NCBI GenBank assembly: GCA_017556595.1
Contig: JAFYML010000216.1
Location: forward strand, 1-11,997
From: Bacteroides sp.
GTDB lineage: Bacteria > Bacteroidota > Bacteroidia > Bacteroidales > Bacteroidaceae
DNA length: 11,997 nt
Direction of reading: 5' to 3'
In this document: positions 1 to 6,581 of the stretch, piece by piece
Position numbering within the stretch: position 1 is the stretch's first letter
Layout: every line of letters begins with the position of its first letter
Made by a program: the position numbers and the translations under genes
Notes under the pieces: generated by a model
Databases searched by the model: none
The model's input: only the letters and a program-made list of their open reading frames with translations
What the model was told of the DNA's origin: nothing

Positions 1-13
1 CATTATTAGGCCG

Positions 14-21
14 CAAAATTA
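14..21 (-). promoter_or_regulatory. possible -7 element of a leftward promoter at the window edge
   Basis: Read on the minus strand, TAATTTTG matches the Bacteroidota -7 consensus TAnnTTTG exactly. It lies about ten bases before an ATG at positions 3-1, which could begin a gene running off the left edge. I see no TTTG at the expected spacing of 19-21 bases, so this is only a weak candidate for a promoter serving the next gene to the left. Confidence 0.3.
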
Positions 22-81
22 CGATATTTTTTCCGAATTATTTAGTGTGAAGGGAAAAATAAATTAGCATAATGGGAAAAT

Positions 82-109
82 AAAAAAGCCTTACGCAATG
101 TAAGGCTTT
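82..109 (-). terminator. intrinsic terminator of tRNA-Val
   Basis: A perfect hairpin with arms GCCTTAC (88-94) and GTAAGGC (100-106) and a five-base loop is extended by three A-T pairs. On the minus strand it ends in a run of six T residues. It begins nine bases after the 3' end of the tRNA, so it is the natural end of that transcript. Confidence 0.85.
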
Positions 110-117
110 CATCGTTG

Positions 118-192
118 TGGGCGTTGACGGATTCGAACCGCCGACCCTCTGCTTGTAAGGCAGATGCTCTGAACCAGCTGAGCTAAACGCCC
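118..192 (-). tRNA. tRNA-Val (anticodon UAC)
   Basis: The minus strand folds into a full cloverleaf of 75 bases. The acceptor arms GGGCGTT (192-186) and AACGCCC (125-119) pair perfectly and are followed by discriminator A at 118. The D arm is GCTC/GAGC, and the anticodon stem TCTGC/GCAGA encloses loop CTTACAA. The T arm carries TTCGAAT. The anticodon is TAC at 157-155, which reads GUA and, when modified, other valine codons. CCA is not encoded (the bases after A118 are CAA), so it must be added by the CCA-adding enzyme. It stands alone between its own promoter and terminator. Confidence 0.97.
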
Positions 193-217
193 GTGCACTC
201 TCGTTTCAAAAGCGGTG

Positions 218-248
218 CAAAGATACGGCCTTTTTTCTTATCTGCAAA
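218..248 (-). promoter_or_regulatory. consensus Bacteroidota promoter of tRNA-Val
   Basis: On the minus strand TTTG (248-245) is followed by 19 bases and then TATCTTTG (225-218), an exact match to the -33/-7 consensus used by the Bacteroidota primary sigma factor. Transcription should start near 213, about 20 bases before the mature tRNA 5' end at 192. The spacer and the -7 octamer are identical in form to those in front of trpS. Confidence 0.85.
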
Positions 249-333
249 TAAAAAGCAGTTTTTTTTCAAAAAAAATAGGATTTTACACTTTGCATAGAGC
301 ATACATAGGCAGAAAACGTATGCTTATACAAGC

Positions 334-364
334 AAAAAGCTACTCCCAAAGGAAGTAGCTTTTT
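334..364 (-). terminator. terminator of the esterase pair
   Basis: The arms AAAAAGCTACT (334-344) and AGTAGCTTTTT (354-364) pair perfectly over 11 bases around a nine-base loop. The minus-strand hairpin ends in TTTTT and starts 20 bases after the stop codon of the second esterase. Its symmetry means it could also stop plus-strand transcription. Confidence 0.85.
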
Positions 365-384
365 GTAGAATATCATCTATTTGT

Positions 385-1551
385 TTACTTAAAAATCTCC
401 TTTGCAAACAACTCGATATAGTCGCGGCAATTCATCCAAGTATGTCCGCCACCAGGATTGTAGAAGGTATGCTTCAAACCACGTTTAGTAAGCGAAGCAT
501 CAAGGTCGCGAGATGCTTGAATCAAGAAATCTTCCGAACCGCAACCCAACCAGAAGAGTTTCAAACTCTTTTGCAATGTTTCAATCGAAGCCCATGTACC
601 ATTTTCAAAGTTTTGGTTTGGTTCTTGACCAAAGATAGCAGGAGCCATAGCACCTACCCACATAAACTTGTCGGGATTAGCCAATCCGCAAGCCAATGTT
701 TGGCGACCACCCATTGAGAAACCTGCAATAGCACGATTGAAAGCATCGGTATATACATTGTAGTTCGATTCGATGAAAGGAATCACTTCATTCAAGATTT
801 CGTTTGTAAAGATGTCGGTACCCATGATATTTACACCACCCTTAATACCGCGTTGCGCCATTTCAGGAGCAGGGTTAGCATAAGGCATTACAATAATCAT
901 ACGTTTTGCCAAACCTTGTGCAATCAAGTTATCCATAATCAAGTTTACACGACCTACCTTGAACCAAGTTTCATAAGTATCAGTCATACCATGAATCAAA
1001 TAAAGTACAGGAAGTTTTTCATCACCTGCAGGGTCGTATCCAGCTGGAGTATATACACACATCGGACGATCGAAACCTAATCCTTTTGAATGATAGTAAC
1101 GATAAGAAATCTTTCCGTGAGGCACATTTTGCATATCTTGTACAGAAGGAGAAGCGCCACGAACATCGGCCAAGCTATACTTAAAACCTTCGTTCGGGAA
1201 GATGAACATATTGTTAGGGTCGGCAATCTTTGTACCATCCACAACAAATGCGTAAGGATAGATGTCTGGTTGGTCGGGAGTAACAGTAATGCTCCATACA
1301 CCATCAGCATCTTTAGTCATCTCTTTTGTACCGGCAAACATTTGGCATTCCAACTCAACCTTTGTTGCATCGTTGGCACGCAAACGGAAAGTTACACTTC
1401 CATCCTTATTATAATCGGGTGAAACAACACCACGAGGGAACAATCTTGCCATCACTTCCGGTGTGAGGCGTTGCTCTTGTTGTTGAGCAGAAACAGGGAG
1501 TGCAGCCATCGAGAACAAGGCTACAACAAGCAGTGAATATAGTTTATTCAT
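385..1551 (-). CDS. secreted CE1-type esterase with N-terminal E-set domain, copy B
   Basis: This 388-residue protein is probably an exported serine esterase of the esterase D / feruloyl-esterase family (CE1-like). Residues 1-22 form a signal peptide (MNKLYSLLVVALFSMAALPVSA). Residues about 35-115 resemble the immunoglobulin-like E-set domain (CBM48-like) found before many Bacteroidales CE1 domains. The alpha/beta-hydrolase part starts near 140. Its nucleophile elbow is GFSMGG with Ser279. Asp341 in WLGCGSEDFL and His370 in GGGHTWMN are the likely triad partners, and HG in YLIHGM (187-188) fits the oxyanion loop. It is the downstream gene of a pair and starts 23 bases after its paralogue stops, so the two are probably cotranscribed. 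No surface-export or lipoprotein signal is seen, which suggests the periplasm. Family precedent points to acyl or feruloyl groups on plant polysaccharides, but the substrate cannot be read from the sequence. Confidence 0.85.
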   Translation of the reverse strand: MNKLYSLLVVALFSMAALPVSAQQQEQRLTPEVMARLFPRGVVSPDYNKDGSVTFRLRANDATKVELECQMFAGTKEMTKDADGVWSITVTPDQPDIYPYAFVVDGTKIADPNNMFIFPNEGFKYSLADVRGASPSVQDMQNVPHGKISYRYYHSKGLGFDRPMCVYTPAGYDPAGDEKLPVLYLIHGMTDTYETWFKVGRVNLIMDNLIAQGLAKRMIIVMPYANPAPEMAQRGIKGGVNIMGTDIFTNEILNEVIPFIESNYNVYTDAFNRAIAGFSMGGRQTLACGLANPDKFMWVGAMAPAIFGQEPNQNFENGTWASIETLQKSLKLFWLGCGSEDFLIQASRDLDASLTKRGLKHTFYNPGGGHTWMNCRDYIELFAKEIFK

Positions 1552-1574
1552 AACGAGTCAATGATTTAAAATGA

Positions 1575-2681
1575 TTACTTTTGGAATAACAATCTCAACG
1601 ATTTGTCAAGGAAATATTTAGCATTCATCCAAGTGTGTCCAAACTTATCTGAAGTAAATTCTTTCACATTCTTAATGCCCTTCTCATCCAAGAAATCCAT
1701 ATAATCCTTGGCATTGCCATACAAGAAATCATCAGTACCTACGCCCAACCAGAAGAGGTTAATCAAGCTATTGGTCTTTTCAGCATCGTCATACACGCCA
1801 GGAATAGCTGTAGTTGTGAACGAGCTGTACGAGCAAAGGTAAGAGAACTTATCCAAGTTTTGCAAACCATTGGCCAAACCTTGGTTACCACCACGTGAGA
1901 AACCACCGATAGCGCGATAGTTACGATCGTTGATAGTGCGATAGTTCTTTTCAATAAAAGGCATCAAATCGTTAATCAAGTCCTTACTGAACATATCACC
2001 CTTTCCACGCAAATCAGTACCTTCTGGATAGTACTTCATTGGGTTACCATAAGGAAGCACCACAATCATTTCCTTTGCAGCACCTTCGGCAATCAAGTTG
2101 TCGAGGATAAAGTTCACACGACCTACCTTGAAATAAACTTCTTCAGTATCTGTAGTACCACTAATTAAGTAGAATACGGGATATTTCTTATCAGGATTTT
2201 GATCATAGAAAGGAGGAGTATAAACAATGGCATTGCCATACAATCCCAATGTTTCCGAGTAATAATTTACATAATCTACCGAGCCATGAGGCACATTCTT
2301 CACGGCATGAATCAATGGTTCGCCTGTTCCACGAATGTCGAGCAAGCTATTTTTGAAACCTTCGTTAGGGAACCAATCTGGATTTTGAGGGTCCATTACA
2401 CTGGTACCATCTACAATAAAGCAATAAGGATAAATGTCTGGTGCAGCAGGGCCTAATGTGATTGACCACACACCATTTTCGCCTTTCACCATTTCGTGGC
2501 GACCAGCAAATTGCACATCAACCAATACTTGTTTAGCATTGGCATCACGATAATTAAAAGTAACTGTGTTGTCGGGATTTACCACCGGCGAAGACACTTG
2601 CGCCATACGTCCGCCTCCTGGTTGTGCCTGCATCTGACACATTGCAATCAGTGTCAGAAAAAATAAAGTCAGTCTCTTCAT
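1575..2681 (-). CDS. secreted CE1-type esterase with N-terminal E-set domain, copy A
   Basis: This 368-residue protein is a clear paralogue of the following gene, with the same order of parts: signal peptide (1-19, ending MCQMQA), E-set-like domain (about 25-110) and alpha/beta hydrolase (about 130-368). Shared blocks include PDIYPY, FPNEGFK, FKVGRVN, WLG-G--DFL and HTWMN. The likely triad is Ser262 in GGFSRGG, Asp318 in GTDDFL and His349 in FGHTWMN. One difference stands out. The loop that reads YLIHG in the partner reads YLISG here, so the His of the usual HG oxyanion motif is replaced by Ser. A Cys at residue 15 lies in a poor lipobox (IAMC), so signal peptidase I cleavage is more likely. 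It is the first gene of the pair, behind its own promoter. Confidence 0.85.
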   Translation of the reverse strand: MKRLTLFFLTLIAMCQMQAQPGGGRMAQVSSPVVNPDNTVTFNYRDANAKQVLVDVQFAGRHEMVKGENGVWSITLGPAAPDIYPYCFIVDGTSVMDPQNPDWFPNEGFKNSLLDIRGTGEPLIHAVKNVPHGSVDYVNYYSETLGLYGNAIVYTPPFYDQNPDKKYPVFYLISGTTDTEEVYFKVGRVNFILDNLIAEGAAKEMIVVLPYGNPMKYYPEGTDLRGKGDMFSKDLINDLMPFIEKNYRTINDRNYRAIGGFSRGGNQGLANGLQNLDKFSYLCSYSSFTTTAIPGVYDDAEKTNSLINLFWLGVGTDDFLYGNAKDYMDFLDEKGIKNVKEFTSDKFGHTWMNAKYFLDKSLRLLFQK

Positions 2682-2715
2682 TGATAAAATTATTAAAGGT
2701 TATATATTTTCAAGA

Positions 2716-2746
2716 CAAAAGTATAACAATTATTCGAAACTTAAAA
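2716..2746 (-). promoter_or_regulatory. probable promoter of the esterase pair
   Basis: On the minus strand TACTTTTG (2723-2716) matches TAnnTTTG. Nineteen bases upstream lies TTTT (2746-2743), one base off the TTTG -33 element. Transcription would start near 2711, leaving a short leader of about 30 bases before the ATG at 2681. The site lies downstream of the carB terminator, so the esterases should be independent of carB. Confidence 0.6.
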
Positions 2747-2758
2747 TAATTCACAAAA

Positions 2759-2793
2759 AAAAGAGCGACACACAACAAGTGCATCGCTCTTTT
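2759..2793 (-). terminator. terminator of carB
   Basis: The arms AAGAGCGA (2761-2768) and TCGCTCTT (2784-2791), with two flanking A-T pairs, form a hairpin that ends on the minus strand in a run of eight T residues. It starts 18 bases after the carB stop codon. Confidence 0.85.
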
Positions 2794-2810
2794 ATACTGA
2801 TTATAGGAGT

Positions 2811-5800
2811 TTATTTATACTCTTGCCAGCTCTTGATTTGGATATCTTCTTGCTTCATTTCGCAGAAGGCCTCGATAAAGGCACCTGCCAAACGAGCGTT
2901 AGTAATCAACGGAATGTTATGATCGATAGCACCACGACGAATCTTGTATCCATTGGTCAATTCGCGCTTAGTGTGATTCTTTGGAATGTTCACAATCAAG
3001 TCGAACTTATGGTCGGCAATCATCTTCATCACGTTGTTATCAGCATCGGCACGTTCATCTGGCCAGAACACAGGTTCAGTATTTACGCCATGTGCATTAA
3101 GGAAGGCAGCAGTACCAGCTGTTGCATAAATCTTATATCCCTTAGCAAACAGCATGCGGCTTGAATCGAGCAAATCGACCTTCGACTTCATAGCGCCTGA
3201 TGAGAACATCACACCCTTCTCTGGTGAAGGAATAGAGAAGCCTGTAGCAATCATCGCATTGAGCAATGCTTCAGAGAAGTCATCACCAATACATCCTACT
3301 TCACCGGTCGAAGCCATATCTACGCCCAATACAGGGTCGGCCTTGTGCAAACGAGAGAATGAGAATTGACTTGCCTTCACACCAATCCAGTCGATATCGA
3401 ATGCAGACTTATCAGGTTTGCTATAAGGAGCATCGAGCATAATCTTAGTAGCAGTTTCGATAAAGTTGCGTTTCAATACTTTTGATACGAATGGGAACGA
3501 ACGTGAAGCACGGAGGTTACACTCGATAACCTTCACTTCGTTGTTACGTGCCAAGAATTGAATATTGAACGGACCTGAGATATTGAGTTCCTTTGCAATT
3601 TGGCGACTAATCTTCTTAATGCGACGAGCTGTTGCAAAGTAAATCTTTTGTGCAGGGAATACAAGTGTAGCGTCACCCGAGTGTACGCCAGCAAACTCAA
3701 CGTGTTCCGAGATTGCATACTCTACAACTTCTCCGTTTTGAGCTACGGCATCAAATTCAATTTCTTTAGTATTTTGCAAGAATTGCGATACTACAACAGG
3801 GAATTCTTTCGATACTTCAGCAGCCAACGAGAGGAATTCTTTCAATTCGTTTTCGTCGTAGCAAACATTCATTGCCGCACCCGAAAGAACGTATGAAGGA
3901 CGAACCAAAACTGGATAACCAACCTTATCTACAAAGCTTTTCACATCTTCCAAGCTAGTAAGTTCTTGCCAAGCTGGTTGGTCAATACCCAATGGATCGA
4001 GCATATGTGAGAACTTGTTGCGATTTTCGGCACGGTCGATGCTGATTGGCGATGTACCCAATACAGGCACTGATTGGCGATAGAGTTTCATAGCCAAGTT
4101 GTTCGGAATTTGTCCACCCACAGACACGATAACGCCACGTGGTTGTTCAAGGTCGATAACATCGAGCACGCGTTCGAACGAAAGTTCGTCGAAGTAAAGA
4201 CGATCGCACATGTCATAGTCGGTCGATACTGTTTCAGGATTGTAGTTAATCATGATTGATTTGTATCCCAACTTACGAGCAGTTTGTACGGCATTTACAG
4301 AACACCAGTCGAACTCTACCGATGAACCAATGCGGTAAGCACCCGAGCCAAGCACCACTACCGATTTTTCGTTCTTGTAGTAATTTACATCATAGCCTTC
4401 AACAGCATATGTCATATATAGATAGTTGGTCAACTCTGGGTGTTCGCTCGCTACGGTGTTGATGCGCTTCACGGCAGGAACAATGTTCAACTCTTTACGA
4501 CGAGCACGAACTTCAAGCACTCCCTTTTCCATACCGCCTTCTGGTTTCATAACGAATCGAGCTATTTGGAAGTCAGAGAAGCCATAAATCTTAGCTTGGC
4601 GCAATACTTCGGCAGGAACTTCGCTAAGCGAGTTATATTCTGATAATTTTTGTTTGTAGTCAACGATATTCTTCAACTTGCCAATGAACCATGCATCAAT
4701 CTTGGTAAGTTCAACGATGCGTTCAATGGTATAGCCTTCTTCGAGTGCTTGTGCAATGGCAAATACACGAAGGTCGGTTGGGTTAGCCAATTCATGATCA
4801 AGATCAGTAAACTTCACGCCATTGTTGCCAACGAATCCGTGCATACCTTGACCAATCATGCGGAGACCTTTTTGAATAACTTCTTCGAACGAACGACCGA
4901 TAGACATGATTTCACCTACCGACTTCATTGAAGAACCAATCTCACGGCTTACACCTACGAACTTAGTCAAGTCCCAACGAGGAATCTTGCAAATTAAGTA
5001 ATCCAATTCGGGCGCTTTGTATGCAGAATTAGGTGTACCCATTTCGCCAATTTCGTCGAGTGTATATCCCAACGCAATCTTAGCAGCAACGAATGCCAAC
5101 GGATAACCAGTTGCTTTTGATGCCAACGCAGAAGAACGAGAAAGACGGGCGTTTACTTCGATTACACGATAATCGTTGGTTGTTGCATTGAAAGCATATT
5201 GAATGTTACATTCGCCCACAATACCCAAGTGACGGATAGCTTTTACTGAAATTTCTTGCAACATCTTCACTTGTTCGTCGGTAAGCGAGCAAGTTGGTGC
5301 TACAACGATTGATTCACCGGTATGAATACCTAGTGGGTCGAAGTTTTCCATGCTTGCTACGGTGAAGCAGTGGTCGTTTGCATCGCGGATAACTTCGAAT
5401 TCAATCTCCTTCCATCCCTTCAACGACTCTTCCACCAATATCTGATTTGAGAAAGTAAATGCGCTTTCAGCCAACTTCACAAACTCTTCTTCGTTTTGGC
5501 AGATACCACTACCAAGACCACCCAAAGCGTATGCCGAACGAACCATTACAGGGAAACCAATCTTATGTGCTGCTTTCAAAGCATCTTCCATGGTTTCTAC
5601 GGCTTGGCTCACCGGTGTCTTCATTGGGATTTCATCGAGTTGCTTCACAAAGAGGTCACGGTCTTCAGTGTTCATAATAGCCTCAACCGATGTTCCCAAT
5701 ACTTGCACGCCATACTCTTTCAGCACACCTTTTTGGTAGAGTTCAGTACCGCAGTTCAAAGCGGTTTGTCCACCGAATGCCAACAAGATGCCATCAGGAC

Positions 5801-6041
5801 GTTCTTTCTTGATGATTTCTTCCACAAAATAGGGAGTAACCGGCAAGAAATACACCTGGTCGGCAATGCCTTCCGATGTTTGGATAGTTGCAACATTAGG
5901 GTTTACTAACACCGACTTGATGCCCTCTTCACGCAATGCTTTCAATGCTTGCGAGCCAGAGTAGTCGAATTCACCTGCTTGACCAATCTTGAGCGCACCC
6001 GAGCCCAATACAAGCACTTTCTTCAAATTCTTCTTTTCCAT
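2811..6041 (-). CDS. carB: carbamoyl-phosphate synthase large subunit
   Basis: CarB makes carbamoyl phosphate from bicarbonate, ATP and ammonia supplied by the CarA glutaminase, feeding pyrimidine and arginine synthesis in the cytoplasm. At 1076 residues it is full length (E. coli 1073). It has the two homologous halves of the family: GSGALKIGQAGEFDYSG (13-29) matched by GSGAYRIGSSVEFDW (565-579). The first ATP-grasp domain (about 130-350) contains RSAYALGGLGSG and EVNARLSRSSALASKATG. The second (about 670-870) contains RPSYVLSGAAM and ECNLRASRSFPFVSK. The allosteric MGS-like domain (about 940-1076) contains ATAGTA (T974, T977). Many blocks read like animal CPS1/CAD rather than E. coli CarB. 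carA is not next to it. The gene stands alone behind a long leader with a candidate attenuator, and has its own terminator. The ATG at 6041 gives the expected N-terminus. Confidence 0.97.
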   Translation of the reverse strand: MEKKNLKKVLVLGSGALKIGQAGEFDYSGSQALKALREEGIKSVLVNPNVATIQTSEGIADQVYFLPVTPYFVEEIIKKERPDGILLAFGGQTALNCGTELYQKGVLKEYGVQVLGTSVEAIMNTEDRDLFVKQLDEIPMKTPVSQAVETMEDALKAAHKIGFPVMVRSAYALGGLGSGICQNEEEFVKLAESAFTFSNQILVEESLKGWKEIEFEVIRDANDHCFTVASMENFDPLGIHTGESIVVAPTCSLTDEQVKMLQEISVKAIRHLGIVGECNIQYAFNATTNDYRVIEVNARLSRSSALASKATGYPLAFVAAKIALGYTLDEIGEMGTPNSAYKAPELDYLICKIPRWDLTKFVGVSREIGSSMKSVGEIMSIGRSFEEVIQKGLRMIGQGMHGFVGNNGVKFTDLDHELANPTDLRVFAIAQALEEGYTIERIVELTKIDAWFIGKLKNIVDYKQKLSEYNSLSEVPAEVLRQAKIYGFSDFQIARFVMKPEGGMEKGVLEVRARRKELNIVPAVKRINTVASEHPELTNYLYMTYAVEGYDVNYYKNEKSVVVLGSGAYRIGSSVEFDWCSVNAVQTARKLGYKSIMINYNPETVSTDYDMCDRLYFDELSFERVLDVIDLEQPRGVIVSVGGQIPNNLAMKLYRQSVPVLGTSPISIDRAENRNKFSHMLDPLGIDQPAWQELTSLEDVKSFVDKVGYPVLVRPSYVLSGAAMNVCYDENELKEFLSLAAEVSKEFPVVVSQFLQNTKEIEFDAVAQNGEVVEYAISEHVEFAGVHSGDATLVFPAQKIYFATARRIKKISRQIAKELNISGPFNIQFLARNNEVKVIECNLRASRSFPFVSKVLKRNFIETATKIMLDAPYSKPDKSAFDIDWIGVKASQFSFSRLHKADPVLGVDMASTGEVGCIGDDFSEALLNAMIATGFSIPSPEKGVMFSSGAMKSKVDLLDSSRMLFAKGYKIYATAGTAAFLNAHGVNTEPVFWPDERADADNNVMKMIADHKFDLIVNIPKNHTKRELTNGYKIRRGAIDHNIPLITNARLAGAFIEAFCEMKQEDIQIKSWQEYK

Positions 6042-6072
6042 ATCTTTCTCTTATATATATCTGCAAAATCTC

Positions 6073-6108
6073 AAAAAAAATGCGTCGCCCTGCGAAGGGT
6101 CAACGCAT
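6073..6108 (-). terminator. candidate transcription attenuator in the carB leader
   Basis: On the minus strand ATGCGT (6108-6103) pairs with ACGCAT (6085-6080). Inside, a further G-C pair and CCCT/AGGG (6099-6096 with 6091-6088) close a four-base TCGC loop. T8 (6080-6073) follows directly; its first T is also the last base of the stem. This is a strong intrinsic terminator, yet it lies 32 bases upstream of the carB start codon and no minus-strand gene other than the short leader ORF precedes it within the divergent spacer. There is no room for a promoter between the hairpin and carB, so carB expression must read through it. That makes an attenuator more likely than a plain terminator. Confidence 0.8.
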
Positions 6109-6109
6109 C

Positions 6110-6202
6110 TTATAACAAAAAAGAAACAAAAAATCCATCGACTACCGAATGTATAGCACCCGGAAAAAGGTCATATGGATGGTTCATTTCTCTAAATTTC
6201 AT
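6110..6202 (-). CDS. carB leader peptide with U-rich 3' end (candidate)
   Basis: This 30-codon ORF begins about 15 bases after the predicted transcription start. An AAGG ribosome site (6212-6209) lies six bases before the ATG. The peptide begins MKFREMNHPYDLFPG and ends GFFVSFLL. The last codons are a U tract (6133-6114) of T6, G, T3, C, T6, G, T2. TAA at 6112-6110 is followed by one base and then the 5' arm of the attenuator hairpin, so a ribosome at the stop codon would cover that arm. By analogy with the pyrBI leader of E. coli, low UTP would stall RNA polymerase in the U tract and let the ribosome close up and block termination. Only one Arg codon is present, which argues against arginine-codon attenuation. 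Translation and function are inferred; the ORF, the U tract and their positions are seen directly. Confidence 0.6.
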   Translation of the reverse strand: MKFREMNHPYDLFPGAIHSVVDGFFVSFLL

Positions 6203-6222
6203 TGCTTACCTTAAAATTTTTG

Positions 6223-6254
6223 CAAAGTAACAACTTATTTCGGGAATACGCAAA
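6223..6254 (-). promoter_or_regulatory. carB promoter
   Basis: On the minus strand TTTG (6254-6251) is followed by 20 bases and TTACTTTG (6230-6223), one base off TAnnTTTG. Transcription would start near 6218, giving a leader of about 175 bases that contains the leader ORF and attenuator. I see no better match closer to carB. Confidence 0.7.
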
Positions 6255-6343
6255 CGAAACAAGGAAAAGATTTTTCTTTATACCATTATTAACATCACAC
6301 GTCCCTCCAACCTGCCCTAAACTTCCTCGTTGCCTATTAGCAA

Positions 6344-6406
6344 TTGCAAGACTTGCAATTAATATTCCAAGACCTGCAATTGTAATTGCAAGTCTTGCAA
6401 CTGCTA
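6344..6406. repeat. three tandem 21-bp repeats with dyad symmetry
   Basis: Three consecutive 21-base units start at 6344, 6365 and 6386. Their cores read TTGCAAGACTTGCAATT, TTCCAAGACCTGCAATT and TTGCAAGTCTTGCAACT. The first core contains the dyad TTGCAAG-A-CTTGCAA, and the third carries the same dyad with T at the centre. The outer units also form a long inverted repeat: 6337-6360 pairs with 6384-6407 with a single mismatch over 24 bases. The array lies between the carB and trpS promoters in the divergent spacer. The 21-bp period is two turns of the helix, so all dyads face one side of the DNA. Confidence 0.8.
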
Positions 6407-6512
6407 AGAAGTCAGTAGGGAAGTTTTTTTTGCCTACCAGTGGAGAAAATGGTTTGCACTACTTTTATATAAAATTGGCGGCGGTTCGGGATAAAAATAA
6501 ATTCAGATTTAT

Positions 6513-6543
6513 TTTGTTCTCCCCTCGGCTTGCACTATCTTTG
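6513..6543 (+). promoter_or_regulatory. trpS promoter
   Basis: TTTG (6513-6516), a 19-base spacer and TATCTTTG (6536-6543) match the Bacteroidota consensus exactly. Transcription should start near 6549, leaving a leader of just over 30 bases before the ATG at 6582. There is no room for a tryptophan attenuator or a T-box, so trpS is probably constitutive unless the upstream repeats bind a regulator. Confidence 0.85.
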
Positions 6544-6581
6544 CACCTTTGTAAATAAATAAGGTATAAAACAGACTAAAT

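Noticed and set aside
242..263. Plus-strand CTGC/GCAG hairpin followed by eight T
   Set aside because: The stem has only four pairs with a nine-base A-rich loop, and no plus-strand gene lies upstream. It overlaps the tRNA promoter and is probably chance.
5496..5909. Plus-strand ORF of 137 codons opposite carB
   Set aside because: It is antisense to a strongly conserved ATP-grasp region, and its composition (rich in His, Cys and Gln) is typical of a shadow frame.
6042..6222. PyrR-binding site or arginine-codon attenuator in the carB leader
   Set aside because: I see no PyrR-type anti-antiterminator hairpin, and the leader ORF has one Arg codon only. The U tract fits a UTP-dependent mechanism better.
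6549..6581. T-box or tryptophan attenuator in front of trpS
   Set aside because: The predicted leader is only just over 30 bases, with no hairpin and no Trp codons.
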